NCBI GenBank assembly: GCA_045536965.1
Contig: JAZSON010000009.1
Coordinates: forward strand, 1-64,000
DNA length: 64,000 nucleotides
Direction: 5' to 3'
Source of the DNA: UBA5448 sp045536965
Lineage (GTDB): Bacteria; Bacillota; Clostridia; Oscillospirales; SIG627
The notes under the pieces are model-generated. The model was given only the letters and a program-made list of their open reading frames with translations, was not told where the DNA came from and ran no database searches. A program made the position numbers and the translations under genes. The stretch's first letter is position 1. Each line of letters begins with the position of its first letter. Below, piece after piece: positions 1 through 9,139 of the stretch.

Positions 1-55
1 CAGATATCATAGCGTCAGCTATATCACCCGTTCCGCAAGGAACGGATATCATTAT

Positions 56-94
56 AAAAAACCTCTTTTGTCAGGTAGACAAAAGAGGTTTTTT
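56..94 (-). terminator. Rho-independent terminator of tRNA-Leu
   Basis: A perfect 17-base-pair inverted repeat (arms 56-72 and 78-94, loop AGGTA) has A-runs and T-runs at its outer ends. It starts directly after the CCA end of the minus-strand tRNA-Leu, so it most likely ends that transcript. The symmetric A/T tracts would let it act in both directions. Confidence 0.85.
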
Positions 95-97
95 ACA

Positions 98-184
98 TGG
101 TGCCGGTGGCGGGGGTCGAACCCGCACGGTATCGCTACCACTGGATTTTGAGTCCAGCACGTCTGCCAATTCCATCACACCGGC
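98..184 (-). tRNA. tRNA-Leu (anticodon CAA)
   Basis: Read on the minus strand this is a complete tRNA. The acceptor arms GCCGGTG and CACCGGC pair over 7 bases, the discriminator is A, and CCA is encoded (98-100). The T-loop is GGTTCGACCC and the anticodon loop carries CAA, read from ACTCAAAAT. The long variable arm between anticodon and T stems is typical of a class II tRNA and agrees with leucine. It decodes UUG codons. Confidence 0.95.
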
Positions 185-354
185 GAACAACGTATTGGAT
201 TATAACACATACATCTGATTTTTGCAATAGGAATTTTAAACTTTTTTAAAAAATGTGAAAACAATCTAATCTTTCTGTGAATTTTTAAAATGGCATTCCA
301 TTTTTATCAAAATTATGGTATGATAATAATAATATAAAAGAAAGGGTTACTCTT

Positions 355-1500
355 ATGAAAAGACTGATCGCGCTATTTCTCATTTTACTCACTGCTCTCC
401 CCCTTTTTATTTCGTGCGAAGATGCCGATGATAAAGAAAACAAAAATGATTCCACTGCCAATATTTCCGATTACGGTACCAATTTGGTCGAGGTAGATAT
501 TTTAAATTTCAAACTGACCGATTACGTTACACTCGGGCAGTATAAAGGTATCACATATAAACCCAAATCAACTGAATTGACCGAAAAAGAAATCAATACA
601 GCACTCGATGAATTCCGCAACGTCCCTGTTGCTGATATCGAGCACGAAGTAAAAGACGGCGACGTTTTAGTGCTTGACTATATCGGCACGATTGACGGTG
701 TCGCTTTTGAGGGCGGTACGGCAGAGGGCACCAAATTACAAATTGGTAGCGGTGCTTATATTGACGGATTTGAAACAGGTCTGATTGGTCATAAAGTCGG
801 TGAAAAGGTTGTATTGAAATTAAAATTCCCCGATAATTATGGCAGAACTGATTTAAATGGTAAAAATTGCCAATTTGATGTTACCATTCAAAAGGTATAT
901 AAACTCCAACAAATGACCGATGAATTTGTAAAAGCAAATTCCGATTATACAACGGTCGAAGAATACATGGATAACCTCAAAAAGACATTACAAGAACAAA
1001 AAAACGCAGAAGCGGAATCCGAAGATTTCAGCTCGGTTTGGAATGTGATCAAAGAAAGCACGACCCTTAAAACCCTCCCCGAACAACCCATCAAGAATTA
1101 TTACAACGTGCAACTCAATTATTTTGAACGCATGGCGCAAAGTGCAGGCTATACAGCAGAACAATTTGCCCCCTTATATACGCAATATTATCTCGGCGAA
1201 CAGATGACCTTAGATGGCTATAAAACCTATCTTTACGACGCCTCGAAAAGCTACATGAAAGAAATATTCATTCTCTACGCTATCGCCGCCAAAGAAAATC
1301 TGCTTACTTCACGCGATGATTATTTTGCATATCTCCAACAACAAATTGACAGCTCCTCCCCTTCAGGGAATGCACCGACAGTTATTGATTACGATGCGCA
1401 ACTCTCTGTCGCTGACCGCTCTTATCTTGTAACGTCCGCTATTTTGACACCGCGCGTGGTCGACTTCATCATGAAAAACGCTGTGAAAGTCAGCCAATAA
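355..1500 (+). CDS. Trigger-factor-like peptidyl-prolyl isomerase lipoprotein
   Basis: A 381-residue lipoprotein. Residues 1-21 form a lipoprotein signal peptide ending in the lipobox LFIS-Cys21, so it should be anchored on the outer face of the membrane. Residues about 98-183 match the FKBP-type isomerase domain of trigger factor (DGDVLVLDYIG, GFETGLIGHKVGE), and the rest is helical like the trigger factor C-terminal arm. The ribosome-binding N-terminal domain of true trigger factor is absent, so I infer an extracytoplasmic folding helper instead of the cytosolic Tig. AAAGGG lies 12 bases before the ATG. The gene is monocistronic between tRNA-Leu and a shared terminator with typA. A TATGAT box near 315 may be its -10, but I see no convincing -35. 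Confidence 0.85.
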   Translation: MKRLIALFLILLTALPLFISCEDADDKENKNDSTANISDYGTNLVEVDILNFKLTDYVTLGQYKGITYKPKSTELTEKEINTALDEFRNVPVADIEHEVKDGDVLVLDYIGTIDGVAFEGGTAEGTKLQIGSGAYIDGFETGLIGHKVGEKVVLKLKFPDNYGRTDLNGKNCQFDVTIQKVYKLQQMTDEFVKANSDYTTVEEYMDNLKKTLQEQKNAEAESEDFSSVWNVIKESTTLKTLPEQPIKNYYNVQLNYFERMAQSAGYTAEQFAPLYTQYYLGEQMTLDGYKTYLYDASKSYMKEIFILYAIAAKENLLTSRDDYFAYLQQQIDSSSPSGNAPTVIDYDAQLSVADRSYLVTSAILTPRVVDFIMKNAVKVSQ

Positions 1501-1534
1501 TATAGACCCACTCACCATAAATCAATATCACGTA

Positions 1535-1569
1535 AAAAACCGATATGTGCATTGCACATATCGGTTTTT
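1535..1569. terminator. Bidirectional terminator between lipoprotein gene and typA
   Basis: Arms AAAAACCGATATGTG and its complement surround a short loop, with A and T runs on both sides. It lies between the convergent ends of the gene at 355-1500 and typA, and so can terminate both. Confidence 0.85.
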
Positions 1570-1573
1570 AACA

Positions 1574-3400
1574 TCAATCTTGCTTTTTGAGTTTTGCTGT
1601 ATTTTTAGCACGCAATTCAGTGTTTAAAATGCGCTTGCGAAGACGAAGATTCTTGGGAGTAACCTCCAAAAGTTCATCATCGGCAATAAATTCAAGACAT
1701 TTTTCTAAGCTCATTTGACGAGGCGGTACCAAACGAAGAGCTTCATCGGCTCCGTCCGATCGAATAGCGGTCAAATGCTTCTTTTTGCATACGTTGAGCG
1801 TCAGATCGTTGCCATCATTAGATTCCCCCACCACTTGACCCTCATATACAGGTGTAGAAGCACCGATAAACAGGGTTCCGCGTTCCTGCGAGTTATAGAG
1901 TCCGTAAGAGGTGGTAATACCATTTTCCCAAGCAATGAGAGAACCACGCGTACGAGGATTGATTTTGCCTTTTTGCGGGAAATATCCTTCAAACACCGTA
2001 CTGATGATAGCATTACCCTTAGTGGAGGTCATCAATTCACTGCGGCAGCCAATCAATGCGCGGGAAGCAATTAAAAACTCCATGCGGATAAAATTACCGG
2101 GAATGGGGTTCATCTGTTGCAAATCACCCTTGCGGCGTGTAATGCTCTCGATGACTGTACCGCTAAACTCCTCGGGAGAATCCACAAGCAATCTTTCATA
2201 AGGTTCACACAACTCACCGTCAACCAACTTGGTGATAACCGTCGGGTTGGATACCTGGAATTCGTAACCTTCGCGACGCATATTTTCAATCAAAACCGAC
2301 AGATGCAATTCTCCTCTGCCGGAAATCTTTAGAGTGTCGGTAGTATCTGTATCTTCCACTTTGAGAGAAATATTCTTTTCAAGCTCGCGATACAAACGTT
2401 CGCGAAGATGTCTGGAAGTAACATATTGACCGTCTTCACCTGCAAAAGGAGAAGTATTCACAGAGAAAAACATCGAAAGAACTGGCTGGTCAATTTCAAC
2501 AAACGGCAAAGGATCGGGGTGATCCAGCGCGCAAATTGTATCGCCAATATTGATATCAGCAATTCCCGAAAGGGAAACAATCTCTCCGGCCTCGGCATAA
2601 ACAACCGGGGTTCGTTTGAGTGCATCGAAGGTGTAGATGGTACCCACCTTCATATTTTCAACCTTGCCTTCACGGCGACAGACTGTAACGGGAGTTTTTT
2701 CTCCGATAGAACCGCGACAAATTTTACCGACGGCAATTCGGCCGGTATATTCATTAAAATCAATATTAGAAACCATCATTTGAAAAGGTGCATCCAGCTC
2801 AACTTCCGGTGCGGGAATTCTCTCAAGAATGGAATCGAAAAGGGGTTTTAAATCATTGGTGCGAACACCCGCTTCCAGCGAAGCGTATCCATCACGGCCC
2901 GAAGCATACAAAATAGGCGCATCCAACTGCTCCTCCGAAGCGCCAAGATCGATCATCAGATCGTAAATCTCGTTAAGAACCTCTTGAGCGCGGGCATTGG
3001 GGCGATCGATCTTATTAATAACAACAATGGGGTACAACCCAAGAGCCAGCGCTTTTTTTAAAACCGTACGGGTCTGCGGCATACACCCCTCAAAGGCATC
3101 GACCAGCAAAATAACACCATCGACCATGGAAAGACTGCGTTCTACTTCACCGCCAAAATCGACGTGACCGGGGGTGTCAACAATGTTGATTTTATGATCC
3201 TTATAAACAAGGGATGTGTTTTTAGCTAAAATAGTAATGCCACGCTCTTTTTCAAGCTGATCAGAGTCCATCACACGTTCTGCAACTTGTTCGTTTTCAC
3301 GAAATACACCACTTTGGTGGAGCATCGCATCCACAAGTGTCGTTTTACCGTGGTCAACGTGAGCAACAATGGCAATATTTCTCAATCTCTCGTTTTTCAT
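1574..3400 (-). CDS. typA: Translational GTPase TypA/BipA
   Basis: A 608-residue ribosome-associated GTPase of full family length. The G-domain motifs are intact: G1 AHVDHGKT (residues 13-20), the RGIT switch I motif, G3 DTPGH and G4 NKID. EF-Tu-like domain II and the EF-G-like III/V and BipA C-terminal regions follow. It helps 50S subunit assembly and growth under stress, mainly at low temperature in species where it has been studied. GAAAGGA lies 12 bases before the ATG. It is divergent from the PfkB kinase gene, and no clear promoter could be assigned on this strand. Confidence 0.97.
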   Translation of the reverse strand: MKNERLRNIAIVAHVDHGKTTLVDAMLHQSGVFRENEQVAERVMDSDQLEKERGITILAKNTSLVYKDHKINIVDTPGHVDFGGEVERSLSMVDGVILLVDAFEGCMPQTRTVLKKALALGLYPIVVINKIDRPNARAQEVLNEIYDLMIDLGASEEQLDAPILYASGRDGYASLEAGVRTNDLKPLFDSILERIPAPEVELDAPFQMMVSNIDFNEYTGRIAVGKICRGSIGEKTPVTVCRREGKVENMKVGTIYTFDALKRTPVVYAEAGEIVSLSGIADINIGDTICALDHPDPLPFVEIDQPVLSMFFSVNTSPFAGEDGQYVTSRHLRERLYRELEKNISLKVEDTDTTDTLKISGRGELHLSVLIENMRREGYEFQVSNPTVITKLVDGELCEPYERLLVDSPEEFSGTVIESITRRKGDLQQMNPIPGNFIRMEFLIASRALIGCRSELMTSTKGNAIISTVFEGYFPQKGKINPRTRGSLIAWENGITTSYGLYNSQERGTLFIGASTPVYEGQVVGESNDGNDLTLNVCKKKHLTAIRSDGADEALRLVPPRQMSLEKCLEFIADDELLEVTPKNLRLRKRILNTELRAKNTAKLKKQD

Positions 3401-3530
3401 AAATCAGAGCAATCCTTTCGCTTGGAATGTTTGTCAAAATTATCGACAACTTAAAACATAATACAGATGAAATATTATAACACTATTCGTTTGATTTTGC
3501 AATTATTTTTATATATAAAATCAAATAAAC

Positions 3531-3559
3531 TTGACTTTTTTTCGCTGTTTTGTTATTAT
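3531..3559 (+). promoter_or_regulatory. Sigma-A promoter for the PfkB kinase gene
   Basis: TTGACT (3531-3536) and TATTAT (3554-3559) are separated by 17 bases and lie about 45 bases before the start codon at 3604. Confidence 0.75.
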
Positions 3560-3603
3560 TTTTATAAGAAATTTCAAACAAAACTTCGAAAGGAATTATG
3601 ACC

Positions 3604-4605
3604 ATGAGAGATACCATTGCCATCGGCGGCAACCTGATAGTTGATAGTGTAAAAACCATTGATCTTTACCCCAAAGCGGGTATGCTCGTCAATATACATT
3701 CAGTAAGCCAGTGTATCGGCGGATGCGCAGGCAACACCCTTACCGATATTGCCATCATTGATCCCTCCCTCTCCCTCAAATGCTTTGGTCGTGTCGGAAA
3801 TGATGCGTGCGGAAAATATGTTTTGGATCTCATGGGTTCAAAAGGGATCGATATGTCTGCCGTCGTAACCGACGAAAGCGAACCCACTTCCTTCACCGAC
3901 GTCATGACCACCCCTAAGGAAAGGACCTTTTTCCATGCACGCGGCGCCAACAAAAACTTCTGCCCCGCAGATCTTCCTTTTGATTCAATGGATGATGTAG
4001 CCATCCTGCATTTGGGTTACATCCTCCTTCTCGATTCCTTTGATCTCGAGGATGAAGAATACGGCACAGTTATGGCAAAAACCTTAGCCGAAGCACAAAA
4101 ACGTGGCATCAAGACCTCCATTGATGTTGTCAGCGAGGAAGGTGAGAGATTCAGAAAATTCGTTCTCCCCTGCCTCCCCTATTGCAACTACATCATCATC
4201 AACGAAATCGAAGCTTCCGAATCCAGTGGTATTCAACTCCGTGACAAAAACGGAAAAATAGACGATACGGCCGTTAAAAACGCCATACAATTCATGTTTG
4301 ACCATGGTGTCAGCGATGTAGTGTGTATTCACGCCCCCGAGGGTGGCTGGTTTGGCACCAAAGATGGCGAGATTGCCTTCTACCCCTCCCTCAATCTTCC
4401 CGAAGGCTATATCAAAGGCAAGGTTGGCGCAGGCGATGCGTTCTGCGCGGGTATCCTCTATTCATTGTATAAAGGTTTCGATCCCCAAAAATCCCTCCGT
4501 GTCGCTTCTGCGGCAGCGGCCTGCAATTTAAGTGAAAAGAATTCCATCGATGGCATGAGACCTTTTGATGAAATGATGAAGCTTGATACGCTTTACGGGC
4601 TCTAA
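3604..4605 (+). CDS. PfkB-family carbohydrate/nucleoside kinase
   Basis: A ribokinase-fold kinase of 333 residues that would phosphorylate a sugar or nucleoside with ATP. The N-terminus has the Gly-rich strand AIGGNLIVD and the substrate region GGCAGNTLTD. The C-terminal catalytic signature VGAGDAFCAG (about residue 277) contains the base Asp. Two in-frame ATGs exist. The one at 3598 is only 3 bases from AGGA, whereas 3604 is 9 bases away, so 3604 is chosen. The gene stands alone behind its own promoter. The substrate cannot be told from sequence: no fructose- or adenosine-specific hallmark is visible. Confidence 0.88.
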   Translation: MRDTIAIGGNLIVDSVKTIDLYPKAGMLVNIHSVSQCIGGCAGNTLTDIAIIDPSLSLKCFGRVGNDACGKYVLDLMGSKGIDMSAVVTDESEPTSFTDVMTTPKERTFFHARGANKNFCPADLPFDSMDDVAILHLGYILLLDSFDLEDEEYGTVMAKTLAEAQKRGIKTSIDVVSEEGERFRKFVLPCLPYCNYIIINEIEASESSGIQLRDKNGKIDDTAVKNAIQFMFDHGVSDVVCIHAPEGGWFGTKDGEIAFYPSLNLPEGYIKGKVGAGDAFCAGILYSLYKGFDPQKSLRVASAAAACNLSEKNSIDGMRPFDEMMKLDTLYGL

Positions 4606-4719
4606 TCCACAAAAGCGCACGCGAATAAATCACCCGAGTTTGTTTTTTGCGCGATTTTCCATCTTGTTTTTCTCCTAAATATCTAAAAACTAAAACATAT
4701 TGATTTCAACGGATTTTTC

Positions 4720-4748
4720 TTGACAAAAAAGCAAACGGAGCTTATACT
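4720..4748 (+). promoter_or_regulatory. Sigma-A promoter for the GH99-like gene
   Basis: A near-consensus promoter: TTGACA (4720-4725), a 17-base spacer, TATACT (4743-4748). It lies 74 bases before the GTG start of the next gene. Confidence 0.8.
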
Positions 4749-4822
4749 TTTTTTAAAACGAACACTACATAGAACACGTTATAAAGATCAAACACTTTTG
4801 CTTTTAACAGGAGGGAATCCAC

Positions 4823-5923
4823 GTGAGAAATTATGACGTTGCAGCATTGATCTGGCCCGCATATTCGGGGGACGATCCCAGAAGCCGTATTCTGTGGTCA
4901 GAGGGCTTTGGCGAATGGCAATCGGTAAAAAATGCCGAATCTAAATTTCCCGGTCACCGATGGCCGCGTCGTCCCACTTGGGGATATGTTAACGAGGGCG
5001 ACCCTTATCTCATGGAGATGGAGATTGAAGCCGCTACCGACCATGGCGTAAATGTGTTTATATATGATTGGTATTGGTATGACAGAAGACCTTTTTTAGA
5101 GAATTGTCTCAATGATGGCTTTTTAAAAGCAAGAAATCGCCACAAAATGAAATTTTATCTCATGTGGGCAAATCACTGCTCGAGATACAACTGGGATAAA
5201 AGAAACTGTAACCTTCCCAATGATAACCCGCTTTGGAGCAGTTTGGTTGACGAAGCCGAATTCGTGAGAATGACCGATAGAATCATCGAGAAATATTTCA
5301 AAGAACCCAACTATTATACCATCAACGGTTGCCCCGTCTTTATGATATATACTATCAACGAATTGCTGGATTCTTTCGGTTCTCTGGATAATATCAAAAA
5401 AGCGCTTGATGGTTTTAGAGAAAGAACCGTCAAAGCAGGTTTCCCCGGACTTCATTTGCAATTTATCGTCAGGGAAGATAAAATCATTTCCATCCCGAAA
5501 TATAACATTGAAATGTCACAATGCCAACTCATGGAAGCCATCGGCATGGATAGCGTCACAACACCGATGAACGGTGGTTATTGGGGCACCGATTACGCCG
5601 AATCTTTAGTCAAACTCAGAGAATATCACAAAATCATGGAAACCTATTCCATGCCATTTTTCCCCGGCGTTTATATCGGTTGGGACAACAACCCGCGTTA
5701 TGATGCCAAAACAGTGATGTATGCCGTAACCGAAAACACTGGCCCCGATCAATTTGAAAAAGCCTTGCGCATTGCCAAAGAATACATGGATAAACACACA
5801 GAAAATCCGCCGCTCATGGTAATCAACGCATGGAATGAATGGACAGAAAACAATTATTTACAACCCGATGACATCCATGGATACGCAATGCTGGAAGCAG
5901 TTAAGCGTGTATTCAAAAGTTAA
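4823..5923 (+). CDS. GH99-like (WbsX-type) glycan-active protein
   Basis: A 366-residue cytoplasmic protein with no signal peptide. The motifs IYDWYWYDRRPFLE, MWANH and the C-terminal INAWNEWTE are typical of the glycosyl-hydrolase-99-like WbsX family, which occurs alone or fused to glycosyltransferases in polysaccharide loci. Here it is free-standing, with no neighbouring glycan genes. It could be a hydrolase acting on an imported oligosaccharide. The GTG start at 4823 is chosen because AGGAGGG sits just upstream. A palindromic terminator follows. Confidence 0.75.
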   Translation: MRNYDVAALIWPAYSGDDPRSRILWSEGFGEWQSVKNAESKFPGHRWPRRPTWGYVNEGDPYLMEMEIEAATDHGVNVFIYDWYWYDRRPFLENCLNDGFLKARNRHKMKFYLMWANHCSRYNWDKRNCNLPNDNPLWSSLVDEAEFVRMTDRIIEKYFKEPNYYTINGCPVFMIYTINELLDSFGSLDNIKKALDGFRERTVKAGFPGLHLQFIVREDKIISIPKYNIEMSQCQLMEAIGMDSVTTPMNGGYWGTDYAESLVKLREYHKIMETYSMPFFPGVYIGWDNNPRYDAKTVMYAVTENTGPDQFEKALRIAKEYMDKHTENPPLMVINAWNEWTENNYLQPDDIHGYAMLEAVKRVFKS

Positions 5924-5940
5924 AATACCCGCATATACAC

Positions 5941-5970
5941 AACACCCACCGAATTAATTCGGTGGGTGTT
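5941..5970. terminator. Bidirectional terminator between GH99-like gene and proC
   Basis: A perfect 30-base palindrome (two 15-base arms beginning AACACCCACC) is followed on the plus strand by a T-rich tract. It serves the convergent genes at 4823-5923 and 5977-6783. Confidence 0.8.
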
Positions 5971-5976
5971 GTTCTT

Positions 5977-6783
5977 TTATTTTTCGCCAAGTTGAAGTGT
6001 TCTTTTATATGCCGCCACAACAGCATCCATCACAGCACCGCGGAAAGCGCCGTTTTCAAGAGCGTGAACACCCGCAATGGTAGAACCACCGGGGCTGCAC
6101 ACCGCATCCTTCAAAACCGCTGGATGACTACCACTCTCAATAGAAAGCTTTGCTGTACCAAATAAGGTTTGTTCTGCATACAAAGTCGCTTTGTCACGAG
6201 GCAAACCGCAAGCAACCGCTGCATCGGCCATAGCCTCGATAAACAAACAAACAAAAGCGGGACCGCAACCGGAAAGCGCACAAGCGGCATCAATGGAAGC
6301 TTCGGGCAATGCATCCAAAACGCCCGCATTCCCCATAGCTTTCAAAAATAAATCAAGCATTTGCGGATCGACCGCTTCAGAAGGCGCGTATAAAATCATG
6401 CCCGCACCAACCGAAACAGGGGTATTCGGCATAATTCGGATAACAGGATAATTCCCACCTGCCATTCTTTGAATATCGGCAATCTTTACACCTGCCGCCA
6501 TGGAGACGAGATAAAACGAATCTTTTCTCTCCTGCAATACAGGCGCAACAGAGCCAAGCAAATCAGCCATCATTTGCGGTTTGACCCCTAAAAAGATACA
6601 ATCACATTCAGCGGCTATTGTCGCATTATCCGAAACCTTTGCACCGATTTCCGAAGCAAGATCGGAAACCTTTTTAGCATTATAATCCGACAGATAAAGC
6701 GCACAAGACACATCTGCACCTGCAACCGCAGTTGCAATCGCCCCCCCCATGTTTCCCGTACCGATAAAACCGATTTTTTTCAT
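5977..6783 (-). CDS. proC: Pyrroline-5-carboxylate reductase
   Basis: Catalyses the last step of proline synthesis, NAD(P)H-dependent reduction of pyrroline-5-carboxylate. The 268 residues carry the Rossmann motif GFIGTGNMGGA at residues 4-14 and the family signature around SGCGPAFVCLFIEAMADA. The ATG at 6783 is chosen because GAGGTG lies just upstream. The longer reading frame begins with a TTG inside the proA stop. It is the last gene of proB-proA-proC, 8 bases after proA. Confidence 0.96.
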   Translation of the reverse strand: MKKIGFIGTGNMGGAIATAVAGADVSCALYLSDYNAKKVSDLASEIGAKVSDNATIAAECDCIFLGVKPQMMADLLGSVAPVLQERKDSFYLVSMAAGVKIADIQRMAGGNYPVIRIMPNTPVSVGAGMILYAPSEAVDPQMLDLFLKAMGNAGVLDALPEASIDAACALSGCGPAFVCLFIEAMADAAVACGLPRDKATLYAEQTLFGTAKLSIESGSHPAVLKDAVCSPGGSTIAGVHALENGAFRGAVMDAVVAAYKRTLQLGEK

Positions 6784-6791
6784 ATCACACC

Positions 6792-8048
6792 TCAACGAAT
6801 CTGACCGTTACCACGAACAATGTACTTATAAGTATTCAGCTCCGCAAGCCCCAATGGACCGCGTGCATGCAATTTTTGGGTAGAGATCCCCATTTCACAC
6901 CCCAAACCAAATTCACCACCATCGGTAAACCGCGTGGAAGCGTTAATATAGGTTACAGCGCAATCCACCTGCATGGAAAAGCGCTTTGCCGCTTCATCAT
7001 CTTGGGTAACAATGGCTTCGCTGTGTCCTGTTCCGTGCATGTTGATATGTCGAATAGCTTCTTCAAGATCGCCAACAACACCGATCGCTAAAACATAATC
7101 CAGAAACTCAGTATCAAAGTCGTCATCCGCAGCAGGAATCCCTGGGATGATATCCAAAGCAACGTTATCCAATTTCAATGCAACAGGCGTCAGCCCATTT
7201 TCTTTACGGCGCAAAACCAAAACATCGTGAACAAGGGGCAAAAATTGTTTGGCAACATCCCGATGAACCAAACAAACCTCTGCGGCATTACAAACAGAGG
7301 GGCGGCTTGTCTTCGCATTCTCAAGAATACGCAAAGCCATCGAAAGATCTGCTTTTGCATCTACATAGACATGACATATTCCCGTGCCCGTTTGTATACA
7401 CGGGACAGTCGCCTGTTCAACACAGGCTCGGATCAAACCTGCCCCGCCGCGCGGAATCAACAAATCAATATAGCCGACACCCGTCATCAATTCGGTTGCG
7501 CTTTGACGCGAAGTATCATCCACGATTTGCACAGCATCACACGGCAAACCGACACTTACAAGTCCTTCACGCAATGCATCAACAACCGCGCGCGAAGAGC
7601 GGTATGCCTCTTTACCACCGCGCAAAATGCATGCATTGCCCGATTTTATGGCCAAAGCGGCGGCATCCGAAGTAACATTGGGACGACTTTCATATATAAT
7701 AGCGACCACGCCCATGGGAACCGATACTTTTTCAATCTCCAGCCCATCGCTTCTACGGGTTTTCGACAAAACCCTGCCTACGGGATCGGGCAAATCGCAA
7801 AGAGCGCGAATACCGTCAGCCATACCTTGTATGCGGTTCTTATCAAGTCGCAAACGATCCAACATAACAGTGGGTATAATCCCCTCGGATGCTTCAAGAT
7901 CGAGCGCATTGGCTTTTAAAACATCCTCGACATGTGACAAAAGAGAATCAGCCATCGCGAGAAGTGCCGCATTCTTTGTTTCGCTTGTTGCAATCGAAAC
8001 CAAAGGTGCCGCCTTCTTTGCATTTTTCATAATATCAAGCGTTGTCAA
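6792..8048 (-). CDS. proA: Gamma-glutamyl phosphate reductase
   Basis: The second proline-biosynthesis enzyme, which reduces gamma-glutamyl phosphate to glutamate semialdehyde. It has 418 residues, normal for the family, with the catalytic Cys in PSVCNAAE and the family motifs VIYESRPNVT and GPLGLAELNTYKY. The start is a TTG that overlaps the proB stop in TTGA. GGGGA lies 4 bases before it, and no better start is near, so the two genes are probably translationally coupled. Confidence 0.96.
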   Translation of the reverse strand: MTTLDIMKNAKKAAPLVSIATSETKNAALLAMADSLLSHVEDVLKANALDLEASEGIIPTVMLDRLRLDKNRIQGMADGIRALCDLPDPVGRVLSKTRRSDGLEIEKVSVPMGVVAIIYESRPNVTSDAAALAIKSGNACILRGGKEAYRSSRAVVDALREGLVSVGLPCDAVQIVDDTSRQSATELMTGVGYIDLLIPRGGAGLIRACVEQATVPCIQTGTGICHVYVDAKADLSMALRILENAKTSRPSVCNAAEVCLVHRDVAKQFLPLVHDVLVLRRKENGLTPVALKLDNVALDIIPGIPAADDDFDTEFLDYVLAIGVVGDLEEAIRHINMHGTGHSEAIVTQDDEAAKRFSMQVDCAVTYINASTRFTDGGEFGLGCEMGISTQKLHARGPLGLAELNTYKYIVRGNGQIR

Positions 8049-8821
8049 TGATTCCCCTTCTTTCCGACAAAACGCGTTCCAATCTGTGCACCCGCAACGA
8101 TGTCATATAAAGAATTCGGCTGTTCGCCGTTGGTAATAACCAAGTCGATCCCCGCCGCCATGGTAATCTCAGCGGCATGAAGTTTGGTTGCCATGCCTCC
8201 CGTACCGAGCATAGATCCTTTTCCTCCCGCAAGAGCGAGAATTTCGGGTGTAATTTCATCAACGGTGGGAATGAGAATGGCATCGGCGCATTGACGCGGA
8301 TCGGCTGTATAAAGCCCATTGATATCCGAAAGAATAATCGCCAAATCCGCCTGAATATTTTCCGCAACAATCGCGGCCAAGGTGTCGTTATCACCAAAGT
8401 CGATTTCTTCGGTGGCTACCGTGTCATTCTCGTTGATGATCGGCAAAACACCCATTTCCAAAAGGCGACAAAGAGTGTTATGGAAATTAGAACGCCTTTC
8501 CTCGTGATCCGTGTCACTGCGAGTCAAAAGAATCTGCGCGACCGTGTGATTATATTCCGAGAAAAGCTTATCATAGGTATACATCAATTCACATTGACCG
8601 ACTGCCGCGGCGGCTTGTTTTGTGGGCATATCACTCGGACGGGATGCAAGAGAAAGCTTTCCTACACCCATGCCAATCGCGCCTGACGTGACCAGTACAA
8701 CTTCATGACCCGCATTTTTAATATCACTCAAAACCTTGCAAAGCAGTTCGACACGGCGAATATTCAACCGCCCCGTCTTGTGGGTCAAGGTTGAAGTGCC
8801 GACTTTTACAACCATTCTCAT
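8045..8821 (-). CDS. proB: Glutamate 5-kinase, short form without PUA domain
   Basis: The first and normally feedback-controlled step of proline synthesis. The 258 residues comprise only the amino-acid-kinase domain: VVKVGTSTLTHK at the N-terminus, VTSGAIGMG, NENDTV and the C-terminal GTGGMATKLHAA. The roughly 100-residue C-terminal PUA domain of E. coli ProB is missing. PUA-less forms are known in several bacteria. AGAGGA lies 8 bases before the ATG. It is first in the proBAC operon behind a clear promoter. Confidence 0.95.
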   Translation of the reverse strand: MRMVVKVGTSTLTHKTGRLNIRRVELLCKVLSDIKNAGHEVVLVTSGAIGMGVGKLSLASRPSDMPTKQAAAAVGQCELMYTYDKLFSEYNHTVAQILLTRSDTDHEERRSNFHNTLCRLLEMGVLPIINENDTVATEEIDFGDNDTLAAIVAENIQADLAIILSDINGLYTADPRQCADAILIPTVDEITPEILALAGGKGSMLGTGGMATKLHAAEITMAAGIDLVITNGEQPNSLYDIVAGAQIGTRFVGKKGNH

Positions 8822-8945
8822 AAAACTGTTCCTCTATCTCTTCACTTAATCTTTCAATATCTGGTAAAACCCAGTCAATACTTACAAGAAAGCAACTTAT
8901 AAATAGGTGCAGAATTCAAAATAGCGTGGAAAATAAATACAACTT

Positions 8946-8974
8946 ATGATAGCACGCAAAGGGTGTTTTGTCAA
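8946..8974 (-). promoter_or_regulatory. Sigma-A promoter of the proBAC operon
   Basis: On the minus strand TTGACA (8974-8969) and TATCAT (8951-8946) are spaced by 17 bases. The leader to proB is about 120 bases. It holds only a weak CTGG/CCAG hairpin, and I see no T-box or other known riboswitch core in it. Confidence 0.75.
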
Positions 8975-9073
8975 TATATAACACTTATATGAAAGAAACA
9001 AACACGACATTGAATTGATTAAAAACCAAATACAAAACTTTAAGACATGATATAAATTTCGACCAAAATATTT

Positions 9074-9122
9074 AAAAAGCCAAGCTGACACAGCGTATAA
9101 ACACTGCAATACTTGGCTTTTT
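9074..9122 (-). terminator. Terminator of the DUF624 gene
   Basis: An 11-base-pair outer stem (AAAAAGCCAAG with its complement) encloses a second G-U-containing stem (GCAGTG with CGCTGT on the minus strand) and is followed by a T-run. It lies 18 bases after the stop of the gene at 9140-10120. Confidence 0.75.
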
Positions 9123-9139
9123 ATAAACTATATCAAAGA

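Noticed and set aside
8822..8945. T-box or other proline riboswitch upstream of proB
   Set aside because: I looked for a conserved T-box sequence and a specifier stem-loop but found neither in the 120-base leader.
8897..9109. A 70-residue minus-strand ORF in the proBAC upstream region
   Set aside because: It runs through the terminator stem at 9074-9122 and overlaps the proB promoter, has no ribosome binding site, and its product looks like random hydrophobic sequence.
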